From positions 1 to 64,000 of the forward strand of contig NZ_QSUN01000015.1 in assembly GCF_003438995.1 (NCBI RefSeq): 64,000 bases of DNA, in the 5' to 3' direction. Every line of letters begins with the position of its first letter. Position 1 is the first letter of the stretch. The position numbers and the translations under genes were made by a program. The stretch is from Bacteroides sp. OM05-12 (GTDB lineage Bacteria; Bacteroidota; Bacteroidia; Bacteroidales; Bacteroidaceae). The notes beneath the pieces are model-generated. The model was not told the DNA's origin. It worked only from the letters and a program-made list of their open reading frames with translations, and ran no database searches. Of the stretch, positions 1 to 8,648 are shown piece by piece.

Positions 1-57
1 TATAGAATCAATTATAGAAACAAATAATTAACTGTCCAACTTTTGGGGTGCAGTTCA
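1..57 (+). mobile_element. Right end of an IS3-family (IS150-like) insertion sequence
   Basis: Bases 32-57 read, on the minus strand, TGAACTGCACCCCAAAAGTT followed by GGACAG. This closely resembles the terminal inverted repeat of the IS150 group of IS3 elements, which begins TGTACTGCACCC and carries a GTTGGAC block at the same distance. The orientation places the body of the element to the left of base 57, outside the window; bases 1-31 would be its non-coding terminal part. No transposase is visible here, so a solitary remnant is also possible. Confidence 0.55.
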
Positions 58-167
58 CTGTAATTAATTAGTAATCAACAATATAAGAGTAAAGAGTGAT
101 AAGGTGAAAGCAAGTCAAAGTAAAAGTTGAAAACTGCTGAATTAGCAAAAATACTATCAAAAACACT

Positions 168-246
168 TAAGAGAGTGATGTCTTACGCTCCCGTAGATGT
201 AAGCTATCGCTCCCTTAGGCGACAGGCAACGCTCCCTTAGGCGATT
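168..246. repeat. Dispersed repeat family C, copy 1
   Basis: The block contains the 15-mer CGCTCCCTTAGGCGA twice, at 208-222 and 230-244 (22-base period), preceded by GAGTGATGTCTTACGCTCC and GTAGATGT. A second copy with the same order of motifs lies at 34003-34097. It lies downstream of the minus-strand secreted-protein gene and is not coding. Function is unknown; the tandem sub-units are too few and too degenerate for a CRISPR array. Confidence 0.7.
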
Positions 247-339
247 TTGGAATAACCTTGATGTTTTTTACAAACACCTCGATGTTTTAAAAAAACATCA
301 GGTTGATTGAAAAAATCATAAGGACGATTGATGACAAAG

Positions 340-390
340 ATACGGTCGATTGACGACAAACTCCTATCGTTTGCAAATAATCGACCGTAT
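340..390. repeat. Dispersed palindromic repeat family A, copy 1
   Basis: Outer arms ATACGGTCGATT (340-351) and its exact complement (379-390) flank the 17-base core CAAACTCCTATCGTTTG (357-373), which itself can pair CAAAC with GTTTG. The same core occurs in copies at 28.8, 48.4 and 60.5 kb. This copy is just beyond the terminator of the minus-strand gene ending at 470. Confidence 0.8.
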
Positions 391-409
391 GTCAAAGAAT
401 GAAGAATAC

Positions 410-441
410 AAAAAAGTGCTGCCCGAAATCGAGCAGCACTT
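410..441 (-). terminator. Rho-independent terminator of the secreted Ig-like protein gene
   Basis: Nine-base perfect stem (AAGTGCTGC at 414-422 with GCAGCACTT at 433-441); read on the minus strand it is followed by a T run at 410-415. It lies 28 bases after the stop codon of the gene at 470-3121. Confidence 0.8.
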
Positions 442-469
442 AATCTATTATATCTAAATATCAACGCAA

Positions 470-3121
470 TTACTTAACGGCAATCTTCTTACCATTTACA
501 ATATAGATACCCGGAGTGAGACCTTTTAATGCTTCGGAAACATCCGCTTTGCGCAAAAGAACTCCTTGTAAACTATATACTTCAACGACACCACTTAACT
601 CACCTGCCATAACGGAATCAATACCGGATGCAAGAATAGTATAAGTGTAAGTCAACTCAGGATTATAAATAGCTCCAAGCGATACACCAAAATCCTCTGC
701 CATATCATCGTAAAGACTATTATAAACCGTTCCTTCAGGTATAGTCAAAGTATAAGTGCCATTTTCTGCCACCTCTTTCTCAAGACTTATAATAGCATCC
801 ATAGGATGATCAAAATCTGAAAAATCGATAGTTCCTGTTGTTACTGTAGTTCCGGCTACATCTTTTAATACAATCTCTTTCGTGGTATCAAATCCACCGA
901 CCATATCAAATTCATCAACACCGACAAAAGTCAATATAAATTCTTTCAATGATTTTACCTCTCCTACTGCCGGAGTGATGTCAGAGCAGATAAATGTATT
1001 GGCTTCCACTTTCTTCGTGTATCCTGCTACAACATAATCATCTACATCACCATAAGTCACATAAGCACCGGTAATATCCGTCACTTGCAACATAAAATTA
1101 ACAAATGTATAAGAATCAGTCATACCTTCAGGTAACGTTATAGTTAATACATTATCGGCAACTGCAACATATTCGCTGATATCAACACCACCTCTCGGAT
1201 TCTCATCGCTCGTCATTCGTGCACTGCTAAGTGTCACATTACGACTGAAAGTAAATGCAAACTGTGTCGGAATAGCTTCCATATTCTGGGCAGGAGCAGG
1301 ATCGACATTGGTACAAGTAGTAGGGGTTACATCACCTATTGTATAAGTAAATGTCAGTTCCGGATTGTAAATAGCTCCACCAGAAACGCCGAAATCATCC
1401 ATAAAATCATCATACAAACTATTATAAGCTGTCTTTTCAGGAACGACTAATGTATAGATACCCGTCGTATTTACTTCATTCGCCAATGTTATGATCGCAT
1501 CAAAAGGATATGTATAGTAATCTTCCGGCAGATCAATAGTCCCTGTCGTTACTTTCTCTCCTGCTTCATTCTTCAAAACAATTTCCTTACTGTTATCAAA
1601 TCCACCGACATAATCATCCACGCCATCAAACGTCAAAGTAAATACTTTCAATGATTCAACTTTCCCCACTACAGGATCTATTCCAGAACAAGTAAACAGA
1701 TCAGACGGTGCAGAGTAAGACACAGTAACATAACCTTCCGTATCTCCATAAGTAACAAAATTACCGGCTGCATTTTTCATACGCAATTTAAAAGTTAAAT
1801 CACCATACATCGTGTTTTCATAACGAACAGTAAGCACATTTTTATTAACACTAGCTAAACGTCCAAGCGGCATTTCATCTCCGCCAATAACAAGAACAGA
1901 TGACATATCCATAGTGACCAAATCACTGAAAGTAAACACAAATGCTTCCGGACGTGGAACAAGCTTACTTCCCGGTGTCGGAGTAACACTAAGACAAGTA
2001 GTTACATCCGCATGTTTACCTGCAGAAAGGAATGTTCCTTTTACTTCTACTGCATTGCCGTTTAAATCCATTCCACCAACAAACTCTACATCTACATTTC
2101 CGGCATCAAAAGATAAGTCTTTAATTGGAATATATGCAAAAAATGCTCCCTCATCATCATTCGGGTCATTCTCTATTGTAATTTGTTCCTTTGGTATAAC
2201 AATGCTTGTCTCTCCGCCCCCTAAAGTATAAGAAAGTTTCACTCCATCAAAAGTAATAGGATAACTAAAATAACATTTTAGTTGTTCCACATTATCAATG
2301 TTACTTCCCTTGTCAGGAGTAAACCGGTACGAAACTTCTACTGATGAAGATTTAATATTATAATTTACCGCGTATGTACCAGGAGAGCCCGGAATATTAC
2401 CTTCAAGTAATATGCCATCTGTCGTTTTTACTCTTGATATTTGCAGAGTTATAGAAGTTTGTTTATTTATGTCAGCAGGCGATAATTTTATTCCTTGAAT
2501 ATTGGCAGTCAACACCGAACCGGAAGCAACCGGAGTCTGAAGGTCTATACTCCCAAAAGTACCATCTTCTACGTTTCCATAAGATACCTTTGCCGATTCG
2601 CAAACAACCGGATCAGTAAAAGTAAAAGCAATCAATCCATCTGTTCCCCCTACAGCATAATATGAATTTATCGTTTCACCATCCTGAGGCTTAATACTAA
2701 CTAATTCAGCAGGTAAATTTCCTGCTACGAATGTTGCTGTCACATCATTATAAGAAATGGAAGCATCTTCAGCATCTTTAATTCCCTGCAACTTTATTTG
2801 AAAAGTTCCACCAGCTGTAATCGTTCCATCTTTTATTAACGCTTTCATTTGACTACTAATTCCACAATAATAAAAATATGCTACCACCGTATATGAATCC
2901 CATGTATTGGCAATTTCAATAGGATTACCATTAGCCGGAATAATATATGCCTTATCAATCTTTAATTGTCGATCAAAGGTAAATACTATACTCCCATCAT
3001 TCTCACTTATTAAATACGTTGCACCAATCTCAGGAGTCACGTTGGTCGGCTGCAAATCTTCCGCCGCCTTCATACCTACAGCAATAAGAAGTGCAAAAAA
3101 TAAAAGTAACTTTCTTTTCAT
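470..3121 (-). CDS. Secreted multi-domain Ig-like repeat protein with a C-terminal sorting-like domain
   Basis: The 883-residue product begins with a signal peptide (MKRKLLLFFALLIAVGMKAA). I chose the ATG at 3121 because the frame upstream of it has no signal-like sequence and AAAAGAG precedes it. The rest is beta-rich, built of Ig/SbsA-like domains of about 110 residues. A two-domain module of about 234 residues is duplicated in tandem: the units starting TTCLSVTP and TTCTNVDP pair with units that both contain YNSLYDD and GAIYNPELT (DNA about 1338-1696 and 636-994, spaced 702 bases). The last 40 residues (VYSLQGVLL, then GIYIVNGKKIAVK) look like a type IX secretion type A sorting domain. The function is unknown; an extracellular or surface adhesin-like or binding role is inference. 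It is monocistronic, with a terminator at 410-441. Confidence 0.8.
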   Translation of the reverse strand: MKRKLLLFFALLIAVGMKAAEDLQPTNVTPEIGATYLISENDGSIVFTFDRQLKIDKAYIIPANGNPIEIANTWDSYTVVAYFYYCGISSQMKALIKDGTITAGGTFQIKLQGIKDAEDASISYNDVTATFVAGNLPAELVSIKPQDGETINSYYAVGGTDGLIAFTFTDPVVCESAKVSYGNVEDGTFGSIDLQTPVASGSVLTANIQGIKLSPADINKQTSITLQISRVKTTDGILLEGNIPGSPGTYAVNYNIKSSSVEVSYRFTPDKGSNIDNVEQLKCYFSYPITFDGVKLSYTLGGGETSIVIPKEQITIENDPNDDEGAFFAYIPIKDLSFDAGNVDVEFVGGMDLNGNAVEVKGTFLSAGKHADVTTCLSVTPTPGSKLVPRPEAFVFTFSDLVTMDMSSVLVIGGDEMPLGRLASVNKNVLTVRYENTMYGDLTFKLRMKNAAGNFVTYGDTEGYVTVSYSAPSDLFTCSGIDPVVGKVESLKVFTLTFDGVDDYVGGFDNSKEIVLKNEAGEKVTTGTIDLPEDYYTYPFDAIITLANEVNTTGIYTLVVPEKTAYNSLYDDFMDDFGVSGGAIYNPELTFTYTIGDVTPTTCTNVDPAPAQNMEAIPTQFAFTFSRNVTLSSARMTSDENPRGGVDISEYVAVADNVLTITLPEGMTDSYTFVNFMLQVTDITGAYVTYGDVDDYVVAGYTKKVEANTFICSDITPAVGEVKSLKEFILTFVGVDEFDMVGGFDTTKEIVLKDVAGTTVTTGTIDFSDFDHPMDAIISLEKEVAENGTYTLTIPEGTVYNSLYDDMAEDFGVSLGAIYNPELTYTYTILASGIDSVMAGELSGVVEVYSLQGVLLRKADVSEALKGLTPGIYIVNGKKIAVK

Positions 3122-3276
3122 CTCTTTTGAATAATTATGATTAATAGTAGACAAATGTAGGCTAAAATCAAATACAAACAAAAAAAATTAAATTAATAAC
3201 CACTAAATTATGGGCTAAAAAGGTCTATTAACCTATAAATTCAGGCATTTCCACTTTAGATAGAAGGGTCATGAGC

Positions 3277-3636
3277 TTATTCTATCCCTTCCTGCATATC
3301 TTCCGTTTCAGTAACTCTTTGCTTTATTTCATTTTCGATACTATCCTTAGCTTGTTTTGCCTTATTCTTTAATTTCAATGCCTGATAAATTCCTTTCTGT
3401 TTCGACAAGTTCATTTTCTCTTCCGGAGTTAATTGTTCCGAGAATTGTTCATCAATAATAGTAATAAACTTATCGTACTTTGTATTGGCTGCGTTCCAAT
3501 CTTCCTCTGTATAATTAGGTGATTCGGTTTTCACATCTTCCACAAAACTATTAAAATCAATCAAATAAGTTTCTTTACTATCGTTACAGGCGCACAATAC
3601 CAATACGGCAAACATTAATGATAAAATCGTTTTCAT
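3277..3636 (-). CDS. Small predicted lipoprotein (DUF6565-like)
   Basis: 119 residues. The N-terminal hydrophobic segment ends in a lipobox (LVLCAC, Cys16 or Cys18), so it is probably an outer- or inner-membrane lipoprotein. The mature part is highly charged and alpha-helical, with a predicted coiled-coil stretch (ALKLKNKAKQAKDSIENEI) and an acidic tail. It resembles small Bacteroides lipoproteins grouped as DUF6565, from recall and without a search. The 155-base gap to the secreted protein downstream and the short gap to the YigZ-type gene upstream leave open whether it has its own promoter. Confidence 0.7.
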   Translation of the reverse strand: MKTILSLMFAVLVLCACNDSKETYLIDFNSFVEDVKTESPNYTEEDWNAANTKYDKFITIIDEQFSEQLTPEEKMNLSKQKGIYQALKLKNKAKQAKDSIENEIKQRVTETEDMQEGIE

Positions 3637-3655
3637 GATGATTGAGTTTTTATTA

Positions 3656-4258
3656 TTATTTTTCTAAAATTCTTGCAGTCTCCACTTTCTCTAAGCGAGA
3701 ATGCAATTTCTCCATCATCGATTTACGAATGCGGAGGGTAATTAAACAGTCCATATCATAAGATTGTTCAATAATCTCCGGTCCTTCCTCCTTTACAATA
3801 CGCATTACATCATTCATAAAAGGATATTCAAAAACAACAGTAATATCCTCGTCTACTGTTTTCTCTATTATCTCAGCATTGGCTATAGCTTCAACAGCAG
3901 CGGCTTTATATGCAACAATCAGACCACTGGTTCCCAGCTTTATGCCTCCAAAATAACGAACGACAATAATTAATATATCGGTTAATTCATTTGAATTTAT
4001 CTGACCCAAAATGGGTTTCCCTGCTGTACCCGAAGGTTCACCATTATCATTAGCACGAAAATCTTTTCGCTCATGTCCAAGCATATAAGCATAGCATACA
4101 TGACGTGCATCATAATACTCTTTTTGGTATTGTTCCAAATATGCTTTAATTTGTTCATGCGTACGAACCGGCAAAGCAATTGCTATGAATTTACTTCGCT
4201 TTTCTGTATAAATACCTTCGGATATGGAAGAAATAGTTTTATAAGTATCTTCAATCAT
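3656..4258 (-). CDS. YigZ/IMPACT family protein
   Basis: 200 residues from the ATG at 4258; the longer open frame upstream would add a sequence with no family similarity. The N-terminal UPF0029/IMPACT domain is recognisable (EKRSKFIA, DARHVCYAYMLG, NDNGEPSGTAGKPIL, VVRYFGGIKLG), followed by a C-terminal DUF1949 ferredoxin-like domain. Length is normal for the family. E. coli YigZ is structurally known and the eukaryotic IMPACT protein modulates translation control through GCN1, but the bacterial role is unsettled. It lies between the DUF1015 gene and a small lipoprotein gene on the same strand; the hairpin at 4307-4370 suggests it is not cotranscribed with DUF1015. Confidence 0.88.
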   Translation of the reverse strand: MIEDTYKTISSISEGIYTEKRSKFIAIALPVRTHEQIKAYLEQYQKEYYDARHVCYAYMLGHERKDFRANDNGEPSGTAGKPILGQINSNELTDILIIVVRYFGGIKLGTSGLIVAYKAAAVEAIANAEIIEKTVDEDITVVFEYPFMNDVMRIVKEEGPEIIEQSYDMDCLITLRIRKSMMEKLHSRLEKVETARILEK

Positions 4259-4306
4259 AAGAACAAAGATAATAGTTCCTGTCCTCTCAAACAAATATAT
4301 ACAAAA

Positions 4307-4370
4307 AATCATCCGTCACCGTTGTATGATTCTCTAATAGAATGACACACATAACAGGCAACGGATGATT
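4307..4370 (-). terminator. Long-loop hairpin terminator after the serine cluster
   Basis: Ten-base perfect arms AATCATCCGT (4307-4316) and ACGGATGATT (4361-4370) with a loop of about 44 bases, followed on the minus strand by a run of T. It lies just after the stop codon of the DUF1015 gene and probably ends the serA-DUF1015 transcript. Confidence 0.6.
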
Positions 4371-4396
4371 CAGAAAAGATTTATCCTATTAAAAAA

Positions 4397-5644
4397 CTAC
4401 GATAATTTATGTATAACTAATCCGGAACGAAGTTTAGGTTCAAACCATGTAGTTTTCGGTGGCATAATATTACCGGTATCGGCAATATCCATTAATTGCT
4501 TCATTGAAACAGGATAAAGAGCCAAAGCTACTTTCATTTCACCACTATCCACCCGCTTCTTTAGTTCACCTAAACCACGGATACCACCAACAAAGTCAAT
4601 TCTCTTATCAGAACGCAAATCCTTTATCCCAAGAATTTCATCTAAAATAAGATTTGATGAGATAGTTACATCCAAGACTCCTATCGGGTCATTATCATTA
4701 TATGTACCTTTTTTAGCAGTCAGACTATACCACTTACCATTCAGATAGAGAGAAAAATTATGCAAGGCATTAGGTTTATAAATTTCAGCACCTTTTTCCT
4801 CTACTATGAAGTTCTTTTCTAAAGCTGCTATAAATTGTTCCGGAGTCAGACCATTCAGATCTTTGACTACGCGATTATAGTCAATAATTGTCAACTGATT
4901 TGCCGGGAAGCATACAGCCATGAAGTAATTATATTCTTCATCACCACGATGATTCGGATTCTGCTTAGCTTTCTCGGCACCTACCAATGCAGCAGCAGCA
5001 GAACGATGATGCCCATCTGCAATATACAATGCAGGCATTGCCTTAAACATACGGGTTATAGCTTCAATATCATCTTCCTTGTCAATTACCCAGAATGAAT
5101 GTCCGAAGCCATCGCCCGGAGCTATAAAATCATATTCAGGTTTCTGAGAAGTATACTTCTTCACAATAGCATCTAATTCCGCATTATCCGAATAAGCAAA
5201 AAATACCGGTTCGATATTGGCATTATTTACTCTTACATGTTTCATGCGATCCTCTTCCTTATCCCTGCGGGTCAGTTCATGCTTTTTAATAATACCATTC
5301 ATGTAATCCGGAACATATGCCCCAACTACCAAACCATATTGAGTTTTACCATTCATAGTTTGGGCATATACATAATAACATTCTTTCTTATCTTGTACTA
5401 ACCAGCCCTTGTCTTGAAATTTCTGGAAGTTTTCGGCGGCCTTTAAATAAACTTTTTCGTCATGTTCATCTGTTCCTACCGGGAAATCAATTTCCGGCTT
5501 AATAATATGATACAACGACTTTTCATTTCCGGCAGCTTCAGTACGAGCTTCTTCAGAGTTCAATACATCATAAGGACGAGAAGCAACTTGTTCAACCAAA
5601 TCTTGTGGAGGGCGAACGCCTTTAAAAGGTTTAATAACAGCCAT
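4397..5644 (-). CDS. DUF1015 family protein linked to serine biosynthesis
   Basis: 415 residues, full length for DUF1015 (PF06245). The N-terminus has the family hallmarks KPFKGVRPP and SRPYDVLNSEEA, and the centre has ALYIADGHHRSAAA, a conserved motif with paired histidines. There is no signal peptide or membrane segment, so it should be cytoplasmic. It is the last gene of serC - serA - small membrane protein - DUF1015. I see no phosphoserine phosphatase (serB) in the window, so a role in serine metabolism, possibly at that missing step or in its control, is a reasonable inference from context only. Biochemical function of the family is not established to my knowledge. Confidence 0.85.
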   Translation of the reverse strand: MAVIKPFKGVRPPQDLVEQVASRPYDVLNSEEARTEAAGNEKSLYHIIKPEIDFPVGTDEHDEKVYLKAAENFQKFQDKGWLVQDKKECYYVYAQTMNGKTQYGLVVGAYVPDYMNGIIKKHELTRRDKEEDRMKHVRVNNANIEPVFFAYSDNAELDAIVKKYTSQKPEYDFIAPGDGFGHSFWVIDKEDDIEAITRMFKAMPALYIADGHHRSAAAALVGAEKAKQNPNHRGDEEYNYFMAVCFPANQLTIIDYNRVVKDLNGLTPEQFIAALEKNFIVEEKGAEIYKPNALHNFSLYLNGKWYSLTAKKGTYNDNDPIGVLDVTISSNLILDEILGIKDLRSDKRIDFVGGIRGLGELKKRVDSGEMKVALALYPVSMKQLMDIADTGNIMPPKTTWFEPKLRSGLVIHKLS

Positions 5645-5667
5645 AATTAAGGGGTATTTTTTTAGAT

Positions 5668-5862
5668 TTATAAGGATTTCTTCTTAATAAAATATATAAT
5701 CAGATAGATAGCACTACTCAATATTGACATAGCAGATGCGCCCTCGCAAAAACCGAGGGCGAAATCTGATAAATCATGTCTATATATACTACTTAGTAAA
5801 AAGAGGATACAACCGATTACAAGAAATAATACTGCAATGGTATATAGTCTTTTAGCTATCAT
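5668..5862 (-). CDS. Small two-helix membrane protein in the serine operon
   Basis: 64 residues with two hydrophobic segments (about residues 8-25, LYTIAVLFLVIGCILFLL, and 44-59, MSILSSAIYLIIYF) joined by a short polar loop, ending KKKSL. It starts 10 bases after serA and stops 23 bases before the DUF1015 start, so it is very likely cotranscribed with both. I recognise no family. The arrangement could be a helical hairpin in the inner membrane; no function can be proposed from sequence alone. Confidence 0.65.
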   Translation of the reverse strand: MIAKRLYTIAVLFLVIGCILFLLSSIYRHDLSDFALGFCEGASAMSILSSAIYLIIYFIKKKSL

Positions 5863-5872
5863 ATTTTAAGAC

Positions 5873-6793
5873 TTATTTATTGACACGGAACTTCTCACAT
5901 CCATCCTTAAAGAAACTTACAATCTGTTTTGCAGCAGCAATACCGGCATTTATATTTGCCTCGGCAGTCTGTGCTCCCATTTTCTTTGGAGTGGAGAAAT
6001 AACGTCCTTCGAATTTAGAAACAAATTCATCATTAGCAGCAGGCATGATGTCTGTTACATACTTCAAGTCAGTGCGTTCTTCCATCAATTTTATTAATTC
6101 GGCCTCATTAATAACTTCTTTACGTGCAGTATTCACTAACACTCCACCTTTAGGCATCTTATTTACTAAAGCGTAGTTGATGGAGTTTTTCGTTTCCGGA
6201 GTTGCAGGTATATGAAGAGATACAACATTACAAGTCGAATATAATTCTTCTACAGAAGATACAGCTTTCACACCATCTTTCTCTATAACCTCTTTCGGGC
6301 AGAAAGCGTCAAAAGCATAGATATCCATTCCAAAGCCTTTAGCTACGCGGGCTACATTGCGTCCGACATTTCCATAAGCATGAATACCTAATTTCTTTCC
6401 CATCAATTCCGTACCGGATGTACCATTATAAAAATTACGAACAGCCATAACCATCATACCAAAAGCAAGTTCGGCAACTGCATTCGAGTTTTGTCCCGGA
6501 GTATTCATCACGCAAACACCACGAGCAGTAGCCGATGCCAAATCGACATTATCATATCCTGCACCCGCACGAACTACGATTTTAAGTTCCTTCGCCGCAT
6601 CAAATACTTCAGCATCAATAATATCACTACGGATGATAATTGCATTAACATCTTTCACAGCTTCCAACAACTTAGTCTTTTCGCCATATTTTTCCAATAA
6701 GACCAACTCATAGCCTGCTGCTTCTACTTCTTTACGAATACCGTCCACTGCAACTTTTGCAAATGGTTTATCTGTTGCTACTAATATTTTCAT
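5873..6793 (-). CDS. serA: D-3-phosphoglycerate dehydrogenase, short form with Lys in place of the catalytic His
   Basis: 306 residues of the D-2-hydroxyacid dehydrogenase family, catalysing NAD-dependent oxidation of 3-phosphoglycerate to phosphohydroxypyruvate, the first step of serine synthesis. Seen: the VVRAGAGYDNVD substrate loop, a nucleotide-binding glycine motif (HAYGNVGRNVA), and the catalytic Arg in VNTARKEV. The C-terminal ACT/serine-binding domain of E. coli SerA is absent, so feedback inhibition by serine is not expected. Where most homologues have Pro-His-x-Gly the sequence is PKKMG, with Lys270 and Lys271. The same His-to-Lys change is known, from recall, in the Entamoeba histolytica enzyme, which resembles the Bacteroides one. 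It lies 64 bases after serC across a hairpin. Confidence 0.88.
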   Translation of the reverse strand: MKILVATDKPFAKVAVDGIRKEVEAAGYELVLLEKYGEKTKLLEAVKDVNAIIIRSDIIDAEVFDAAKELKIVVRAGAGYDNVDLASATARGVCVMNTPGQNSNAVAELAFGMMVMAVRNFYNGTSGTELMGKKLGIHAYGNVGRNVARVAKGFGMDIYAFDAFCPKEVIEKDGVKAVSSVEELYSTCNVVSLHIPATPETKNSINYALVNKMPKGGVLVNTARKEVINEAELIKLMEERTDLKYVTDIMPAANDEFVSKFEGRYFSTPKKMGAQTAEANINAGIAAAKQIVSFFKDGCEKFRVNK

Positions 6794-6813
6794 ATTTATA
6801 ATGTGTTAAAATA

Positions 6814-6840
6814 ATAAGGACGTGCCAAACACGTCCTTAT
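6814..6840 (-). terminator. Hairpin between serC and serA
   Basis: Perfect 11-base stem (ATAAGGACGTG at 6814-6824, complement at 6830-6840) with a five-base loop. On the minus strand it is followed by a T-rich stretch, so it can act as a partial terminator that lowers serA expression relative to serC, or protect the serC 3' end after processing. Confidence 0.6.
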
Positions 6841-6857
6841 CTGATGTTGATATTCAA

Positions 6858-7928
6858 TTAATGTAGTTTTTCAAATTCACGCATACAATCAACTAATGCC
6901 TGTACGCTTTCCAATGACATTGCGTTATAGCAAGAAGCACGGAAACCACCAACAGAACGGTGACCTTTGATACCAACCATACCTCTTTCTGTAGCAAACT
7001 TCATGAAATCAGCTTCCAAATCTTTATATTGGTCATTCATCACGAAACAGATATTCATCAATGAACGATCTTCCGGATTTATAACCGTACCACGGAACAA
7101 CTTGTTGCGGTCAATTTCACCATAAAGCAGATCAGCTCTTTCTTGTGCTCTCCTTTGCATTTCTTTTACTCCGCCCTGTTCCTTTATCCAACGTAGAGTT
7201 TGCAATGCAGCATAAATAGGTACTACAGGAGGAGTATTAAACATTGAACCTCCGTCAATATGAGTACGATAATCCAACATTGTAGGAATGTAACGGGATA
7301 CTTTACCTAAAGTGTCATCTTTCACGATGACAAAAGTAACTCCGGCCGGAGCTAAGTTCTTTTGAGCACCACCATAAATACATATATATTTAGAAACGTC
7401 AATAGGACGAGAGAAAATATCAGAAGACATATCAGCAATCATAGGAACCGGTGAATCCAACTCTTTATGAAGTTCTGTTCCATAAATTGTATTATTAGTA
7501 GTAATGTGGAAATAATCCGCATCAGTAGGAATAGTATAATCTTTAGGAATATAATTATAAGTAGATTCAGCAGATGATGCAACTTCAACAGTTTCACCAA
7601 AAGCTTTTGCCTCTTTCATTGCTTTTTTTGCCCATACACCCGTATTTAAATAAGCTGCCTTTTTCTCTAAGAAATTATACGGAATCATACAGAATTCCAA
7701 GCTAGCGCCACCACCTAAGAATAAGACCGAATACCCATCCGGAATATTAAGCAGTTCTTTAAATAAAGCGACCGCTTCATCTAAAACTGGTTGAAAATCT
7801 TTTGCACGATGACTGATCTCCATCAGAGAAAGACCGGAGCCGTTAAAATCTAAAATAGCCTGTGCTGTTTTCTCAATTACCTCACGAGGTAAAATTGATG
7901 GTCCCGCATTGAAATTATGCTTCTTCAT
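6858..7928 (-). CDS. serC: Phosphoserine aminotransferase
   Basis: 356 residues, normal length for SerC (class V aminotransferase fold). It converts 3-phosphohydroxypyruvate plus glutamate to phosphoserine, and in many bacteria also serves pyridoxal phosphate synthesis. The start ([14 protein letters not shown]) is diagnostic. The PLP lysine lies in [12 protein letters not shown] and the phosphate-binding region in [10 protein letters not shown]. The C-terminal [16 protein letters not shown] motif, which contacts substrate phosphate, is intact. It is the first gene of the serine cluster and is preceded by a candidate promoter at 7981-8011. Confidence 0.96.
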   Translation of the reverse strand: MKKHNFNAGPSILPREVIEKTAQAILDFNGSGLSLMEISHRAKDFQPVLDEAVALFKELLNIPDGYSVLFLGGGASLEFCMIPYNFLEKKAAYLNTGVWAKKAMKEAKAFGETVEVASSAESTYNYIPKDYTIPTDADYFHITTNNTIYGTELHKELDSPVPMIADMSSDIFSRPIDVSKYICIYGGAQKNLAPAGVTFVIVKDDTLGKVSRYIPTMLDYRTHIDGGSMFNTPPVVPIYAALQTLRWIKEQGGVKEMQRRAQERADLLYGEIDRNKLFRGTVINPEDRSLMNICFVMNDQYKDLEADFMKFATERGMVGIKGHRSVGGFRASCYNAMSLESVQALVDCMREFEKLH

Positions 7929-7980
7929 TTCTTTTTTTGTTAGGGTTAAACAATTCTTTAATTTTGTCTTGATGACACTG

Positions 7981-8011
7981 CGAATTTACAAATTATTTTC
8001 AGTATGCCAAA
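7981..8011 (-). promoter_or_regulatory. Candidate serC promoter
   Basis: On the minus strand TTTG (8008-8011) is followed after 19 bases by TAAATTCG (7981-7988), one base off the Bacteroides -7 consensus TAnnTTTG. It predicts a leader of about 45 bases before the serC ATG. Confidence 0.55.
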
Positions 8012-8124
8012 CGAAAGTGGGTTAAAATTGAGTTACCGACCACTTTTTTCTTTCATTTTATTCAAAAACTGTATTTTTATACTTTCATTTTGTCAAATTG
8101 CACATTAAATAAGGTACATAAAAT

Positions 8125-8155
8125 TTTGTCATTTCAAGTTTTTAGTTTATCTTTA
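8125..8155 (+). promoter_or_regulatory. Candidate promoter for the small membrane protein at 8216
   Basis: TTTG (8125-8128), 19-base spacer, TATCTTTA (8148-8155), matching the Bacteroides TTTG / TAnnTTTG pattern with one mismatch. The predicted start site is about 8162, which supports translation from the ATG at 8216 and not from farther upstream. Confidence 0.5.
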
Positions 8156-8215
8156 CCACAAACGAACAAAGAAAAGCAGATTAATGTTATTATAAACTAT
8201 TTTAATATTATAGCC

Positions 8216-8554
8216 ATGAAACTATTCATTAATTTTCTGTTATCTTCTCTTGTCGCATTTGCTGCAATTGAATTTTTACCGGGACTTGACGTAGACAATT
8301 ACTTAATTGCTATTTTTATAGCTCTAATCATTGGACTAATAAATATTAGTATCAAACCCTTTTTATTAATATTATCCATTATTCCCACCTTTATTACTAT
8401 AGTACTTGCTCTATTTTTCTTTAATGGATTAATCATTGTTTTATCGGACTGGATCATTGAAGGCTTTTCCGCAGAAGGAACTTGGTATGTTATATTATTT
8501 AGCGCTGTCATCTCAATATTAAATTGGGGCATCCATCGATTAATATGGAAATAA
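8216..8554 (+). CDS. Phage holin family 4-type small membrane protein
   Basis: 112 residues from the ATG at 8216. It has four hydrophobic segments spanning nearly the whole chain and fits the widespread four-helix family annotated as phage holin family 4 superfamily IV (Mycobacterium phage D29-like), which also occurs in non-phage bacterial loci. Motifs seen are the LPGLDVDNY stretch after helix 1 and LINISIKPFLLILSIIPT between helices 2 and 3. No lysin or phage genes are nearby, so a lysis role is unlikely here; an inner-membrane housekeeping role is inference. Confidence 0.75.
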   Translation: MKLFINFLLSSLVAFAAIEFLPGLDVDNYLIAIFIALIIGLINISIKPFLLILSIIPTFITIVLALFFFNGLIIVLSDWIIEGFSAEGTWYVILFSAVISILNWGIHRLIWK

Positions 8555-8648
8555 GCAGAAAACATCTATAAATTATTATAGTATGTTAACAAAGAAAACT
8601 ATGTGAGAATAATTTAGTTTCCTTTGCTGCAAATTTATAAAGATACTT

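Noticed and set aside
208..244. CRISPR-like tandem units
   Set aside because: Only two 15-base units 22 bases apart with a 7-base spacer; no array, no cas genes.
237..464. 75-codon minus-strand ORF at the left end
   Set aside because: It is made of repeat C, repeat A and the terminator of the next gene; its composition and lack of any domain mark it as non-coding.
8216..8554. Prophage holin
   Set aside because: The protein fits a holin-named family, but no endolysin, capsid, tail or integrase gene is nearby; the name reflects fold and not phage origin.
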